A stretch of DNA of 64,000 nucleotides from Candidatus Kutchimonas denitrificans (GTDB taxonomy: Bacteria > Gemmatimonadota > Gemmatimonadetes > Palauibacterales > KS3-K002), in assembly GCA_011774835.1 (NCBI GenBank), contig JAACAK010000114.1:881-64880 (forward strand). The letters run 5' to 3'. The position numbers and the translations under genes were made by a program. Positions 1-8,970 of this stretch are shown in pieces. Under the pieces are notes generated by a model, which saw only the letters and a program-made list of their open reading frames with translations, did no database searches and was not told the origin of the DNA. Numbering within the stretch: position 1 is the stretch's first letter; each line of letters starts with the position of its first letter.

Positions 1-381
1 CGCATGCTGGCCGGCGGCGGCGGCGTGATATTGAACATGGGCTCGACCAACGCGCTGGTCGGCTATCGCCACTACGCGGACTACAACGCGTCGAAGGCCG
101 GGGTCGTCGAGCTGACGCGGTCGATGGCGCTGGAGCTGGCGCCCAGGGTGCGGGTGAACGCCGTCTGCCCGGGCTACATCCTGACGCCGATGCAGGAGGC
201 CGAGTACACGCCCGAGATGATCGAGGAGGTCAACCGCAAGATCCCGCTGGGCCGACACGGCCGGCCCGAGGAGGTGGCGGCGCTGTTCGCCTTCCTGGCC
301 TCCGACGACGCCGCGTACATCACCGGCCAGGTCTACGTGATCGACGGCGGGGAGACCGCCGGCGGACTCGCTAGTCGGTAG
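1..381 (+). CDS. Short-chain dehydrogenase/reductase (SDR), C-terminal part
   Basis: This is the C-terminal 126 codons of a classical SDR oxidoreductase; the frame is open to the left edge, so the Rossmann glycine motif (TGxxxGxG) lies outside the window. The visible part has the catalytic serine in the strand ending NMGS, the YNASK motif (Tyr and Lys of the Ser-Tyr-Lys triad, 13 residues after the Ser), [12 protein letters not shown] that packs over the nicotinamide, and the typical end [11 protein letters not shown]. Such enzymes are cytosolic and oxidise or reduce an alcohol/ketone with NAD(P)H. The substrate cannot be told from this half. The TAG stop lies within the first bases of a large inverted repeat, and the next gene is convergent. 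Confidence 0.9.
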   Translation, partial: RMLAGGGGVILNMGSTNALVGYRHYADYNASKAGVVELTRSMALELAPRVRVNAVCPGYILTPMQEAEYTPEMIEEVNRKIPLGRHGRPEEVAALFAFLASDDAAYITGQVYVIDGGETAGGLASR

Positions 382-444
382 GCAGTGTGCGGTGCGTCGG
401 TGTGCAGTGAAGAACTGCAGACCGACGCACCGCACACTGCCTAC
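378..444. repeat. Family A palindrome: near-perfect 30-bp hairpin between convergent genes
   Basis: Positions 378-401 and 421-444 are exact 24-bp reverse complements. After one mismatch the stem continues for 5 bp (403-407 with 415-419), leaving a 7-nt loop. The arm holds the core GTGTGCGGTGCGTCGGT. The element overlaps the stop codon of the dehydrogenase and ends 2 bp before the stop of the convergent permease gene, so a bidirectional transcription end or mRNA-stabilising hairpin is plausible. There is no run of T after either arm. The same core recurs near 2922, 32838, 33912 and 45494. Confidence 0.9.
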
Positions 445-446
445 TG

Positions 447-2882
447 TTATTCGTGCCGCAGCGCCTCCACCGGGTTCACCCGGGTGGCGCGCCGGGCCGG
501 CACGTAGCAGGCGAGCGCGGCGATCCCGCTCAGTATCACGATCACCGCCGCCAGGACGAGCGGGTCGGCGGCCCCCACACCGTACAGCTGGCTCTGAAGG
601 ACCCGGGCCAGCGCCACCGCGACCAGAACGCCGACGACGATGCCCAGCGCCGCCAGCCGCATCCCCTGCCCCAGCACGAGCCTCAGCACGTCGGCGGCCC
701 GGGCACCGATGGCGACCCGGACGCCGATCTCCTGGGTCCGGCGGCTGACCGCGTAGGCGATGACGCCGTAGATCCCCACGGCGGCGAGAACGAGCGCGAT
801 GAGCGCGAACAGGGCCATGAGCCAGGTGGAGAAGCGTGCACGGGCGAGCGACTCGCCCAGCACCTGCTCCATCGTCATGACGTCGTAGATGGGCACGGCC
901 GAATCGTACTCGTGAATCGCCGCGCGCGCGGCGCCGAGGGCCGCGTCCGGCCGCACGTCGCTGGAGACGACCAGCGACATGCTGCGAGACTGTGGGAACT
1001 GGGCGTAGGCCACGTAGATGCTGGGGTTGGGATCGTCCCGCAGACTGGCATGCCGGACGCCGGTGACCACGCCGACGATCCGGAACCACCGGCCGGGGAA
1101 GCCGATGCGCCGACCGATGGGGTCCACGCCGGCGAAATGCTGGCGGACGAAGGCATCGTTGACCACCACCACCGGCTCCGCGTCGGGACCGTCGGCGGCG
1201 GTGAACCCGCGGCCCTGTCGGAGCGGCACCCCCATCGCCTGGAAGTAGGTGGGCGTGACCACCGCGAAGTTGACCGTCCGGTTCTCACCTTCCGGGATGT
1301 CTGATTCGCCTTCCTTCAGAAACGACGTGCCGCCCCGGTCCGCGGCGAGCGGGACCTCCGAGACGAACCCGGCGGCCGCGATCCCCGGCGCGGCGTTGAG
1401 GCGCTCCTCCAACTCCCCGTAGGCAGTGATCAGGCTCGCCCGATCCTCGTAGCGTGAACTGGGGAGCGTGACCCGCATCGTGACCCGGTCCATAGCCTCG
1501 AACCCGGTCTCCACACCCCGCAGGTTGACGAAACTCTCGAGCAGCAGGCCGGCGCCGACCAGCAGCACCAGCGAGAGCGCCACCTCGGCGACCACCAGAC
1601 CCGAGCGCAAGCGGGAGCCGGCGCCGCCACCTGCCTGGCCGCGACCGCCCTCGCGCAACCGTTCGCTCAGGTTCTCGGTGATGCCCTGGAAGGCGGGCGC
1701 CAGCCCGAACAGGACACCGGTGAGGATCGAGACGATCAGCGTGAAGGCGAGGACCCGACTATCGAGTCCGACTTCGTGGAGCCGCGGGATGTCTTGCGGC
1801 GCCAGCTGGACCAGCAAGCGGGCGCCGAAGACGGCGATGATCAGACCGGCGATGCCGGCGATGGCCGACAGGCCGATGCTCTCGGTGAGCAGCTGGCGCA
1901 CGAGACGGCCCCGTTCGGCCCCCAGCGAGGCACGCAGCGCGAACTCCCGGACCCGGGTCGTGCCTCGGGCGAGCAGCAGGTTGGCGACGTTGACGCAGGC
2001 GATCAGCAGCACCAGGCCGACGGCGCCCAGGAGGATCAGCAGCTGGATGCGGGCGTCGCCCAGAACCTGATGGTCGAAGGGCGTCAGCACGACGTCCCAA
2101 CCGGCGTTGCTCGACGGGTACTCTTGCTGCAGGCGGCGGGCGATGGTGCTCAGCTCGGCCTCCGCCTCCGCCAGCTCCACACCGGGCTCGAGCCGGGCGA
2201 TGACGTTCATGAAATGAGCGCCCCGGTTGCCACCCGCCATCTCCATGGCGAACGGTATCCAGAATTCCGTCGGCTCGGTGGGGATCGCACCTTCCAGCAC
2301 GATGGGCGGCGGAAACTCGAAATCGGGGGGCATGACGCCGATCACACTGTAATTCGTACCGCCCAGTCGGATCGATCGCCCGATGATCTCCGGATCGGCG
2401 CCGAAGCGATTCTCCCACATCGCGTGGCTGAGGATGATTACGGGATCGGCGTCCGGCCGATCGTCCGCCGCCGTGAAGCTCCGGCCGATCCGCGGCGTGG
2501 CCCCGACCACATCGAACATGCTCGCGGTGACCTCGGCGCCGCGGACGAGCTGCGGGGTGCCGTCTGCCTCGAAGACGAGCCGTGTCCAGGCGAACGCGCC
2601 CATATCGTCGAACACGCTGTTCGAGCCGCGCCAGTCGGCGTAGTTCGGCGGCGCGGCGTACATGTACGGCAGGCCGCGCTCCAGGTTCTGCTCCCAAACC
2701 ACCACCAACCGATCGGGCTCGCGGTACGGGAACGGCCGCAGCATGACGCCGTTGACCACCGAGAAGATCGCGCTGGTCGCCCCGATGCCGAGGGCGAGTG
2801 TGAGAACCGCCGTCGCGGTGAAGCCCGGGCTTCGGCGAAGCATCCGGACGCTGTAGCGCAGGTCCTGCCAGAGACTGATCAT
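447..2882 (-). CDS. ADOP-family orphan permease (FtsX/MacB-like)
   Basis: An 811-residue inner-membrane protein built as a tandem duplication of the MacB-type half permease: about residues 20-245 periplasmic core 1, 280-400 FtsX-like helices, 425-640 core 2, 690-805 FtsX-like helices. Roughly eight membrane segments are visible, the first near 21-45 (TLALGIGATSAIFSVVNG). The N-terminal DLRYSVRMLRRSPGF and the length match the acidobacterial duplicated orphan permease (ADOP) family, common in Acidobacteriota and Gemmatimonadota. These proteins resemble MacB/LolE-type mechanotransmission permeases but usually lack an ATPase partner next door, as here. The substrate is unknown; lipoprotein, peptide or drug extrusion are guesses. 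It lies downstream of the propeller lipoprotein gene, separated by a repeat. Confidence 0.9.
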   Translation of the reverse strand: MISLWQDLRYSVRMLRRSPGFTATAVLTLALGIGATSAIFSVVNGVMLRPFPYREPDRLVVVWEQNLERGLPYMYAAPPNYADWRGSNSVFDDMGAFAWTRLVFEADGTPQLVRGAEVTASMFDVVGATPRIGRSFTAADDRPDADPVIILSHAMWENRFGADPEIIGRSIRLGGTNYSVIGVMPPDFEFPPPIVLEGAIPTEPTEFWIPFAMEMAGGNRGAHFMNVIARLEPGVELAEAEAELSTIARRLQQEYPSSNAGWDVVLTPFDHQVLGDARIQLLILLGAVGLVLLIACVNVANLLLARGTTRVREFALRASLGAERGRLVRQLLTESIGLSAIAGIAGLIIAVFGARLLVQLAPQDIPRLHEVGLDSRVLAFTLIVSILTGVLFGLAPAFQGITENLSERLREGGRGQAGGGAGSRLRSGLVVAEVALSLVLLVGAGLLLESFVNLRGVETGFEAMDRVTMRVTLPSSRYEDRASLITAYGELEERLNAAPGIAAAGFVSEVPLAADRGGTSFLKEGESDIPEGENRTVNFAVVTPTYFQAMGVPLRQGRGFTAADGPDAEPVVVVNDAFVRQHFAGVDPIGRRIGFPGRWFRIVGVVTGVRHASLRDDPNPSIYVAYAQFPQSRSMSLVVSSDVRPDAALGAARAAIHEYDSAVPIYDVMTMEQVLGESLARARFSTWLMALFALIALVLAAVGIYGVIAYAVSRRTQEIGVRVAIGARAADVLRLVLGQGMRLAALGIVVGVLVAVALARVLQSQLYGVGAADPLVLAAVIVILSGIAALACYVPARRATRVNPVEALRHE

Positions 2883-2921
2883 GGGGAAAGGTCACCTGGT
2901 CTGAGGGTTCAAATGGCTTCG

Positions 2922-2956
2922 GTGTGCGGTGTACTGCATACCGACGCACCGCACAC
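2922..2956. repeat. Family A palindrome between propeller and permease genes
   Basis: Ten-bp exact inverted arms (GTGTGCGGTG at 2922-2931, complement at 2947-2956) with a 15-nt loop. Read on the minus strand, the right part carries the same core GTGTGCGGTGCGTCGGT followed by ATGCAGT as the elements at 378 and 45494. It fills most of the 84-bp gap between two minus-strand genes. Confidence 0.8.
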
Positions 2957-2966
2957 AGCAAACCGT

Positions 2967-4868
2967 TCATCTGTGGTCGGCAGCGATGCCGATTCCGTAT
3001 TCGGCGACGCGCCGCACTCCCTCGTAGCGATCCCTGGGCAGCGGCTCGAAGGTGCCCCAGACGAAGACGAACCCGGAGCCCGGCGGTCCGCCGTAGGCCT
3101 TCACCCAGGCGGAGGCGTCGCCCTTCTCATCCAGCGCCAGCACGGTCGTCACGCCCGGGGCCTCGATCCCCGAGACGCCGACCCACCAGTCGGCGAGCCC
3201 CCAGCGTCGGCCCTCGTGGGTCGGGAACGCGCCGTACCGATCCACGTTGTAGCCGTCGAGATCGATGTCGAGCAGGGCCGCCGGCCGTCCGCGATCGACA
3301 CCCGTGATCCGACCCTCGGCGTTGCGGGCCACCATGAGCGGCGGCAGGCCCAGCCAGACGATCTTGCCCCCGGCATCCAGGTACCGCCTGGCGAGGACGG
3401 TATCCGACGGCAGCGGGGCGACCGTGGCCGGCAAATCGTCCATGGCGAATACGATCACGCTGGGCGCTCCGTCCTCTATGGATGCCTGCATGAAGCTCGA
3501 CAGTTGGAACCGGTCCACGACCTCGTAGCCGAAAGAACCGAAGTAATCGCGGACCCGCTCGTGTCCGGCCAGGGTGTTCCACCCCTCCCGCTCTTCGTCC
3601 CAGTACACGGCGCGCCGTGGCGGCGGCCCGGCCTCGAGCCGTACCGCGTAGACGCCGCCGTCGTCGCAGCCGACGTAGATGCGGCCGCTGGCGACGACAG
3701 CGGAGGAGGTGATGGCGGCGTTCAGCCTGAGCTCCCAGCTCAGAGCACCGCTATCGGCATCGAGGGCCAGGAAGCGGCCGGCATGGTTGCCCACATAGGC
3801 GATGTCGCTGGCCAGTGCGGGCGACGCGAAGACCCGGTTGCCCGTGACGAACCGCCAGACCTCGGCGCCCGTCGCCAGGCTGAGGGCGTGTACATAGAGA
3901 CCGTCGGACGAGCCGACGATGGCCATACTGTCGAAGACGGCCGGAGAGGACACCACCCAGGGCATCCCGTTGTCGTAGCGCCAGCGAAGCTCGCCCGACG
4001 CGACATCGACGGCGTAAAACTTCCCATCCCGGGACCCGAACAGGACCGTCCCGTCGGCCACGGCAGGTGACGACTGGATCGTCTTGCGGTCGAAGCCGAA
4101 CTCGGCGGAGCTCAGATCGACACCCTCGGTGGCGAAGCGCCAGCGCGTTTCGCCGCTCTCGAGGTCGATGGCGTAGAGGAAGCCGTCGGCGCTGCCCACA
4201 TAGGCGTTGCCGTCGGCCACGGCGGCCGATGATCGGACCCGACCGCCCGTAGCCACGCGCCAGCGTTCCGCGCCCGTCTCCGCATCGAAGGCGTAGACGT
4301 TGCCGTCGCCCGACCCGACGATCACCTGGTCTCCCGCGACAACGGGCGACGACGTGATGTAGTCCCATCCCTCGTCCCCCCAGGCCCATGGGTGGTCGCT
4401 TCCCGTCTCCACCTTCCAGCGCAAGCGCCCGTCGCGACGGTCGAGGGCGTAGAACGCGTTCGACCGATCGCCGAAATAGACGAGATCGCCACGAGCCGCG
4501 GCGGATGAATGGATCGGGCCGGCCGCCGAGAAGCGCCATCGCTCGTGACCGGTCCCCCGATCGATGGCGTAGAAGTTCCCGTCTCCGCTGCCGATATAGA
4601 CCAGCTCCGAGTCCACCAGCGCCGACGCGCGCACTGGCCCCTCGGTTTCGAAGCTCCACTCGATCACGCCGCGGCCGGCGGGGCCGGACGGCGCATAGAC
4701 GCCCTGCCCTCGCGGGCCACCCCGGAACTTCGCATCGATGCCGGGCAGCGGCGCCTCGGTACAGGCGTGGGCGGTAAGCATGGCAAGCGACAGCACCAGC
4801 GCGTGCGCTCGACGCCGGCGCGCGATCGGCCGGACGGCACGGGCCGTGGTCGTTCCCGAGTCGTTCAT
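2967..4868 (-). CDS. PQQ-type beta-propeller lipoprotein with C-terminal amidotransferase-like domain
   Basis: A 633-residue exported protein. I chose the ATG at 4868 because GGGAGG stands about 6 nt upstream; an in-frame start at 4913 would add 15 residues without a good ribosome site. The N-terminus has RRRR, a hydrophobic stretch and a possible lipidation Cys36 (TAHAC, an imperfect lipobox). Seven PQQ/PQQ_2-type blades follow, each with the pattern [50 protein letters not shown], closing a propeller over about residues 60-400. The last 200 residues look like an alpha/beta domain related to ThuA/class I amidotransferases ([21 protein letters not shown]). This propeller type can be a scaffold (as in BamB) rather than a true PQQ enzyme. 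Function unknown. Confidence 0.8.
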   Translation of the reverse strand: MNDSGTTTARAVRPIARRRRAHALVLSLAMLTAHACTEAPLPGIDAKFRGGPRGQGVYAPSGPAGRGVIEWSFETEGPVRASALVDSELVYIGSGDGNFYAIDRGTGHERWRFSAAGPIHSSAAARGDLVYFGDRSNAFYALDRRDGRLRWKVETGSDHPWAWGDEGWDYITSSPVVAGDQVIVGSGDGNVYAFDAETGAERWRVATGGRVRSSAAVADGNAYVGSADGFLYAIDLESGETRWRFATEGVDLSSAEFGFDRKTIQSSPAVADGTVLFGSRDGKFYAVDVASGELRWRYDNGMPWVVSSPAVFDSMAIVGSSDGLYVHALSLATGAEVWRFVTGNRVFASPALASDIAYVGNHAGRFLALDADSGALSWELRLNAAITSSAVVASGRIYVGCDDGGVYAVRLEAGPPPRRAVYWDEEREGWNTLAGHERVRDYFGSFGYEVVDRFQLSSFMQASIEDGAPSVIVFAMDDLPATVAPLPSDTVLARRYLDAGGKIVWLGLPPLMVARNAEGRITGVDRGRPAALLDIDLDGYNVDRYGAFPTHEGRRWGLADWWVGVSGIEAPGVTTVLALDEKGDASAWVKAYGGPPGSGFVFVWGTFEPLPRDRYEGVRRVAEYGIGIAADHR

Positions 4869-5004
4869 CGCGTCCCTCCCTTCGGAACGGCCTCCGTTCG
4901 CGCCCCCGCGCAACGCCCTGCGCTCCGGTCGGTGCAGGGTCCCGGATTCTGACGTACCGCCGAACCGTACGCAACCGCAGCTGGATTGGATTCACTGGCT
5001 GGAG

Positions 5005-5033
5005 CAGACACGGTCCGGTAAGGGAGCTATCTT
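5005..5033 (+). promoter_or_regulatory. Candidate sigma70-type promoter for the enolase-superfamily gene
   Basis: CAGACA at 5005-5010, a 17-bp spacer and TATCTT at 5028-5033, each 4 of 6 to consensus. It would give a leader of about 80 nt before the ATG at 5119. It lies in the 250-bp gap between divergently transcribed genes. Prediction by eye only. Confidence 0.3.
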
Positions 5034-5118
5034 GACACCGGCGCAAGCCACCGCCGTCGCGTACCCGGAGCAGAAGCGTCCCGATCGCGCCGGCCAGCTT
5101 CAACACGTACCACGAGCC

Positions 5119-6225
5119 ATGAAGATCACGCGAATCGCCGCCTATCGAGTCGAACTGCCGTTGCACGAAGGAAGCTACAGATGGTCCGGCGGCAAGTCGG
5201 TGGAGGTCTTCGACAGCACGGTCGTACGGATCGAGACCGACGCCGGCCTGGCCGGCCACGGCGAGATCTGCCCACTGGGTCCCTTCTACCTGCCGGCCTA
5301 CGCGGCGGGCGCCCGGACCGGCATCGCCGAGCTGGCGCCGCACCTGTTGGATGAAGACCCGACGAAGCTGGCGCGGCTGAACCGCCGCATGGACGCGGCG
5401 CTGCAAGGCCACCCTTACGTGAAGTCGGCCATCGATATGGCGTGCTGGGACATCCTCGGCCAGGCGGCGGGTTTCCCGGTCTGCGAGCTGCTGGGCGGCC
5501 GTTACGGCAGCGACTTCGTGCTCTACCGGGCGATCTCGCAGGGCGAGCCGGACGAGATGGCGAAAAGCGTCGCCGGCTATCGCGCTGAGGGCTACCGCCG
5601 CTTCCAGCTGAAGGTCGGCAGCGATGTGGAGACCGATATCGCCCGGATCCGGGCGGTGAGCGAGGCGCTGGAGCCAGGCGACGTGGTGGTGGCGGACGCG
5701 AACACCGGATGGCTGCCGCACGAGGCGGCCCGCGTCGTCCGGGGCGTGCGGGATGTGGATATCTATATCGAACAGCCTTGCGCCACCTACGAAGAGTGTC
5801 TGTCGATCCGGCGGCGCACCGACCATCCGTTCGTTCTCGACGAGATCATCGACGGGATCCCGATCCTGCTGCGCGGTCACGCCGATGGGGCGATGGACGT
5901 GGTGAACATCAAGATCAGCAAGTTCGGCGGCCTGACGAAGGCGCGGCAGGCCCGTGATCTGTGTGTCGAGCTGGGGATCGCGATGACGATCGAGGACAGC
6001 TGGGGCGGCGACATCGTCACCGCCGCCATCGCCCACCTGGCCCACAGCACGCCGCCGCAGTTCCTGTTCACCGCGACCGACTTCAACAGCTACGTCACCG
6101 TGAGCATCGCGGACGGCGCGCCGCAGCGGGCAGGCGGCCGGCTGAGCGCCTCGTCGGAGCCAGGGCTCGGGGTGCGGCCGCGGATGGAGGTGTTGGGCGA
6201 GGCGGTTTTCAGCAGTGAGAGGTAG
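5119..6225 (+). CDS. Mandelate racemase/muconate lactonizing enzyme family protein (enolase superfamily)
   Basis: A 368-residue cytosolic enzyme of the enolase superfamily. The start chosen is [15 protein letters not shown], the usual N-terminus of this family; upstream sequence in the same frame is non-coding in character. A capping domain (about 1-120) is followed by the modified TIM barrel: FQLKVG carries the first catalytic Lys region, ADANTGW, IEQPC and VLDEII supply the three acidic Mg2+ ligands, and NIKISKFGG gives the second Lys. The Lys/Lys arrangement fits the muconate lactonizing subgroup, for example proline-derivative epimerases or dehydratases such as hydroxyproline-betaine epimerase or cis-3-hydroxyproline dehydratase. 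Motifs alone cannot separate these, so no symbol is given. It stands alone in its transcription unit. Confidence 0.85.
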   Translation: MKITRIAAYRVELPLHEGSYRWSGGKSVEVFDSTVVRIETDAGLAGHGEICPLGPFYLPAYAAGARTGIAELAPHLLDEDPTKLARLNRRMDAALQGHPYVKSAIDMACWDILGQAAGFPVCELLGGRYGSDFVLYRAISQGEPDEMAKSVAGYRAEGYRRFQLKVGSDVETDIARIRAVSEALEPGDVVVADANTGWLPHEAARVVRGVRDVDIYIEQPCATYEECLSIRRRTDHPFVLDEIIDGIPILLRGHADGAMDVVNIKISKFGGLTKARQARDLCVELGIAMTIEDSWGGDIVTAAIAHLAHSTPPQFLFTATDFNSYVTVSIADGAPQRAGGRLSASSEPGLGVRPRMEVLGEAVFSSER

Positions 6226-6230
6226 CTGAA

Positions 6231-6272
6231 CATCCAACATCCAACGTCCAACCTCCAACGTCCAACGTCCGA
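6231..6272 (+). repeat. Perfect heptamer array (six CNTCCAA units)
   Basis: Six uninterrupted 7-bp units right after the stop codon of the enolase-superfamily gene: CATCCAA, CATCCAA, CGTCCAA, CCTCCAA, CGTCCAA, CGTCCGA. The same words appear inside other repeats, as CCTCCAA near 8337 and 43018. The rest of the 161-bp gap up to 6386 contains no clear promoter. Confidence 0.85.
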
Positions 6273-6386
6273 ATCAACCTTCATTCCTCACCGCCGCCAT
6301 CGCCATCTGTGCAACGATTCTGGACCCACGCGTCTCCATGGCTGAGCGACCCGCCAGGAGACGTGTAACGGGAAGGAGCGAGAATC

Positions 6387-8108
6387 GTGAAGATCCACAG
6401 ACTGACAGCGCTGGTGGCGGTTATCGCCATCGTCTACGCCGCCTGCACCTCGCAGCGCGGCCGGGACGCCGACGAAGTCGAGCCCGACGCGGGTACGGCC
6501 ACGTCGACCCAGAACGAGACGCCGTCGGATCCGCGGCCCAATCCGCCGGCCGCCGAGCCGGAGGTCGCGCGGGCGGCCGAAAAGCGGGCGCAGCAGGCCG
6601 TCGCGGAAGCCGCGGTCCTGACCGACATGGCAACGACGGCCCGGCCGGACCTGGCGGGACGGTACAACCCCAACTTCAACACCGAGTCGTACGAGCACAT
6701 CGCCGAGAACGGGTTCCGGCTCGCCGTCGACAACCCGCTTTCCACCTTCTCGATCGATGTGGACCGGGCAAGCTACAGCAACATCCGGCGATTCATCAGG
6801 AGCGGTCAGCGGCCGCCGATCGACGCTGTCCGGATCGAGGAGATGATCAACTACTTCAGCTACGACCTTCCGGAACCGGAAGGTGAACATCCGTTCTCGA
6901 TCACGACCGAAGTGACGGACGCGCCGTGGCAGCCGGCGCACCGGCTGGTCCGGATCGGGGTCCAGGGCCAGCGGGTCGAGACGGCTGACCTGCCGCCCAG
7001 TAACCTGGTCTTCCTGATCGACGTGTCGGGCTCGATGCGGAGCGCCAACAAGCTGGCGCTGCTCAAGTCGTCGTTCCGGCTGCTGGTGAACGAGCTGCGG
7101 CCGCAGGACCGGGTGGCGATCGCCGTCTACGCCGGCGCGGCGGGCCTGGTGCTGGACTCGACACCGGGCGACGAGAAGGACGTGATCCTCGACGCGATCG
7201 AGGCGCTCCAAGCCGGCGGTTCGACCGCCGGCGCCGCCGGGATCCGCCTGGCCTACGAGGTCGCCCGCGAGAACCACATCGAGGGCGGCAACAACCGGGT
7301 GATCCTGGCCACCGACGGCGACTTCAACGTCGGCGTCTCCAGCGACGGCGAGCTGGTCCGGCTGATCGAGGAGAAGCGGGAGCAGGGCACCTTCCTCACC
7401 GTGCTCGGCTTCGGCACCGGCAACCTGAAGGACTCGAAGATGGAGAAGCTGGCCGACCACGGGAACGGCAACTTCGCCTACATCGACAACCTGATGGAGG
7501 CGCGGAAGGTGCTGGTCACCGAGATGGGCGGCACGCTGCTGACCATCGCCAAGGACGTGAAGATCCAGGTGGAGTTCAACCCCGCCCGCGTCCAGGCGTA
7601 CCGGCTGATCGGCTACGAGAACCGCCTGCTGGCGAACGAGGACTTCAACGACGACACGAAGGACGCGGGCGAGCTGGGCGCCGGCCATTCGGTGACGGCC
7701 CTTTACGAGGTCATCCCGGTCGGGCTCGAGAGTCCGTACGCCATCCCCGAGGTGGACCCGCTGCGCTACGGGTCGCAGGAGGCGACGGCGGCCGCGTCAG
7801 AGAGCGACGAGCTGCTCTTCGTCAAGCTGCGCTACAAGGCGCCCGATGGCGACGAGAGCCGGCTGATCACCCGGCCGGTGGCCGACGAGAGCGGCGCCGC
7901 GTCGGTGGACCTTCAGTTCGCGTCGGCGGTGGCCGGGTTCGGGATGATCCTGCGCGACTCCGAGTATCGGGGCGACTGGACGCTGGCCGACGTCCTGGAG
8001 CAGGCCCGGGAAGCGATGGGCGCGGACCGGGAAGGCTACCGATCCGAGTTCATTCGTTTGGTGGAGATGGCAAACTCGTCCGAGCTGTTGGCGGGAATTG
8101 GGGAATGA
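6387..8108 (+). CDS. YfbK-like von Willebrand factor type A lipoprotein
   Basis: A 573-residue protein starting with GTG; GGAAGGAG lies 8 nt upstream and decides the start. The signal peptide ends at Cys20 (VYAAC), so it is probably a lipoprotein. After an Ala/Glu-rich linker comes the vWF_A N-terminal region (about 90-180; NPLSTFSIDVDRASYSNIRRF is the family hallmark), then a vWA domain with an intact MIDAS site D212-x-S214-x-S216 and ATDGDFNVG, and a C-terminal DUF3520 (about 390-570). The family includes E. coli YfbK, whose role is unknown; vWA domains bind partners through a metal ion. It is monocistronic, and the convergent msrA lies beyond a large palindrome. Confidence 0.88.
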   Translation: MKIHRLTALVAVIAIVYAACTSQRGRDADEVEPDAGTATSTQNETPSDPRPNPPAAEPEVARAAEKRAQQAVAEAAVLTDMATTARPDLAGRYNPNFNTESYEHIAENGFRLAVDNPLSTFSIDVDRASYSNIRRFIRSGQRPPIDAVRIEEMINYFSYDLPEPEGEHPFSITTEVTDAPWQPAHRLVRIGVQGQRVETADLPPSNLVFLIDVSGSMRSANKLALLKSSFRLLVNELRPQDRVAIAVYAGAAGLVLDSTPGDEKDVILDAIEALQAGGSTAGAAGIRLAYEVARENHIEGGNNRVILATDGDFNVGVSSDGELVRLIEEKREQGTFLTVLGFGTGNLKDSKMEKLADHGNGNFAYIDNLMEARKVLVTEMGGTLLTIAKDVKIQVEFNPARVQAYRLIGYENRLLANEDFNDDTKDAGELGAGHSVTALYEVIPVGLESPYAIPEVDPLRYGSQEATAAASESDELLFVKLRYKAPDGDESRLITRPVADESGAASVDLQFASAVAGFGMILRDSEYRGDWTLADVLEQAREAMGADREGYRSEFIRLVEMANSSELLAGIGE

Positions 8109-8109
8109 G

Positions 8110-8375
8110 GATTCCCGATTCGGGATTCAGGTTTTGATATCGGGAGTTCGGGATTGGTTATTCAGGGGTTCGGGGTGGACGGGAAGTGGGGAATGATAGG
8201 TGGGGAGTTGGGAATGGGAAGCGGGGAGTGAGCGCGCTACCTCCCGATCCCCGAATCGCCTTCCGCTTCCCAGATTCCCGCCTTCCCCGAATCACCGAAT
8301 CCCCGAATGTACAATCCCGAACTCCCGAACTCCCGACCTCCAACCTCCCAATATCGATTCCGAACTCGGGATTCC
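8110..8375. repeat. Family B: whole-gap imperfect palindrome made of GGGATTCGGG / CCCCGAAT words
   Basis: The entire 266-bp gap between two convergent genes folds on itself. The left half is G-rich, with words such as GGGATTC, GGGAGTTC and GGGGAAT; the right half is the C-rich counterpart, with CCCCGAAT, CACCGAAT and CCCGAACT. The longest exact pairing is 17 bp (8140-8156 with 8312-8328), and pairing goes on inward with few mismatches, for example GGGAAGCGG near 8216 with CCGCTTCCC near 8262. No open frame here looks coding. Related words occur at 14519-14560, 27663-27844 and 42999-43129. Confidence 0.8.
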
Positions 8376-8942
8376 CTACTTCCCCTCCTCATATTCAGCC
8401 TTCAACCGATTCCCGAATTCCCGCCGGAACTTTGCCAGTTTCGGGCTGATGACCGCCTGGCAGTACGGCTGGTTCGGGTTGTTGCGGAAGTACTCGTCGT
8501 GGTAGTCCTCCGCCGGGTAGAAGGTGTCGAATTCGGTCACCTCGGTGACGATCGGGTCGTCGAACACCCCTTCCTTTTCCAGCTCGGCGATCATCGCCTC
8601 GGCGGCCGCCTTCTGCTCCGGGTCGTGATAGAAGATGACGGAGCGATACTGGGGACCGACATCGTTGCCCTGTCGGTTGAGCGTCGTCGGGTCGTGGATC
8701 GAGAAGAAGACCTCCAGCAGCTCGCGGAACGAGATCATCTCCGGGTCGAACTCGACCTGGACGACCTCGGCGTGGCCGGTCGTGCCGGTGCAGACCTGCT
8801 GGTAGGTGGGGTCGGGAACGTGGCCGCCGGAGTAACCCGACTTGACGCTCTTCACCCCCTGGAGCTGCTCGTACACCGCCTCGAGACACCAGAAGCAGCC
8901 GCCGGCCAGGGTAGCGACAGCTCCGGAACCGCCGTTGGTCAT
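8376..8942 (-). CDS. msrA: Peptide-methionine (S)-S-oxide reductase MsrA
   Basis: A 188-residue cytosolic repair enzyme that reduces the S-epimer of methionine sulfoxide in proteins with thioredoxin; a trxA gene lies further along at 27.8 kb. The GCFWC signature is at residues 15-19 with nucleophile Cys16 (a normal Cys codon, not TGA). [25 protein letters not shown] is the conserved substrate-binding stretch, and FYHDPEQ and NRQGNDVG follow as expected. The length is that of the single-domain family with no MsrB fusion. The resolving Cys probably lies in the C-terminal part (QPYC). It is the last gene of a minus-strand run, 28 bp after purH. Confidence 0.95.
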   Translation of the reverse strand: MTNGGSGAVATLAGGCFWCLEAVYEQLQGVKSVKSGYSGGHVPDPTYQQVCTGTTGHAEVVQVEFDPEMISFRELLEVFFSIHDPTTLNRQGNDVGPQYRSVIFYHDPEQKAAAEAMIAELEKEGVFDDPIVTEVTEFDTFYPAEDYHDEYFRNNPNQPYCQAVISPKLAKFRREFGNRLKAEYEEGK

Positions 8943-8970
8943 GACTCGATCACCTCTCGCTCGGGCTCGC

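Noticed and set aside
1776-4070. A 764-codon open frame on the plus strand opposite the permease and propeller genes.
   Set aside because: Antisense shadow of GC-rich genes: low-complexity, His/Arg/Gly-rich, no domain, no ribosome site. The same applies to long plus-strand frames at 22646-25522, 30016-32292, 43613-45796 and 14664-17354, and to minus-strand frames such as 40536-42590 and 6288-7688.
8110-8375. Repeats that might form a CRISPR array.
   Set aside because: Units are 8 bp with no constant 24-40 bp repeat or unique spacers, and no cas gene is present.
8885-8900. MsrA as a possible selenoprotein, given selA nearby.
   Set aside because: The active-site codon is a normal Cys codon and the frame has no internal TGA.
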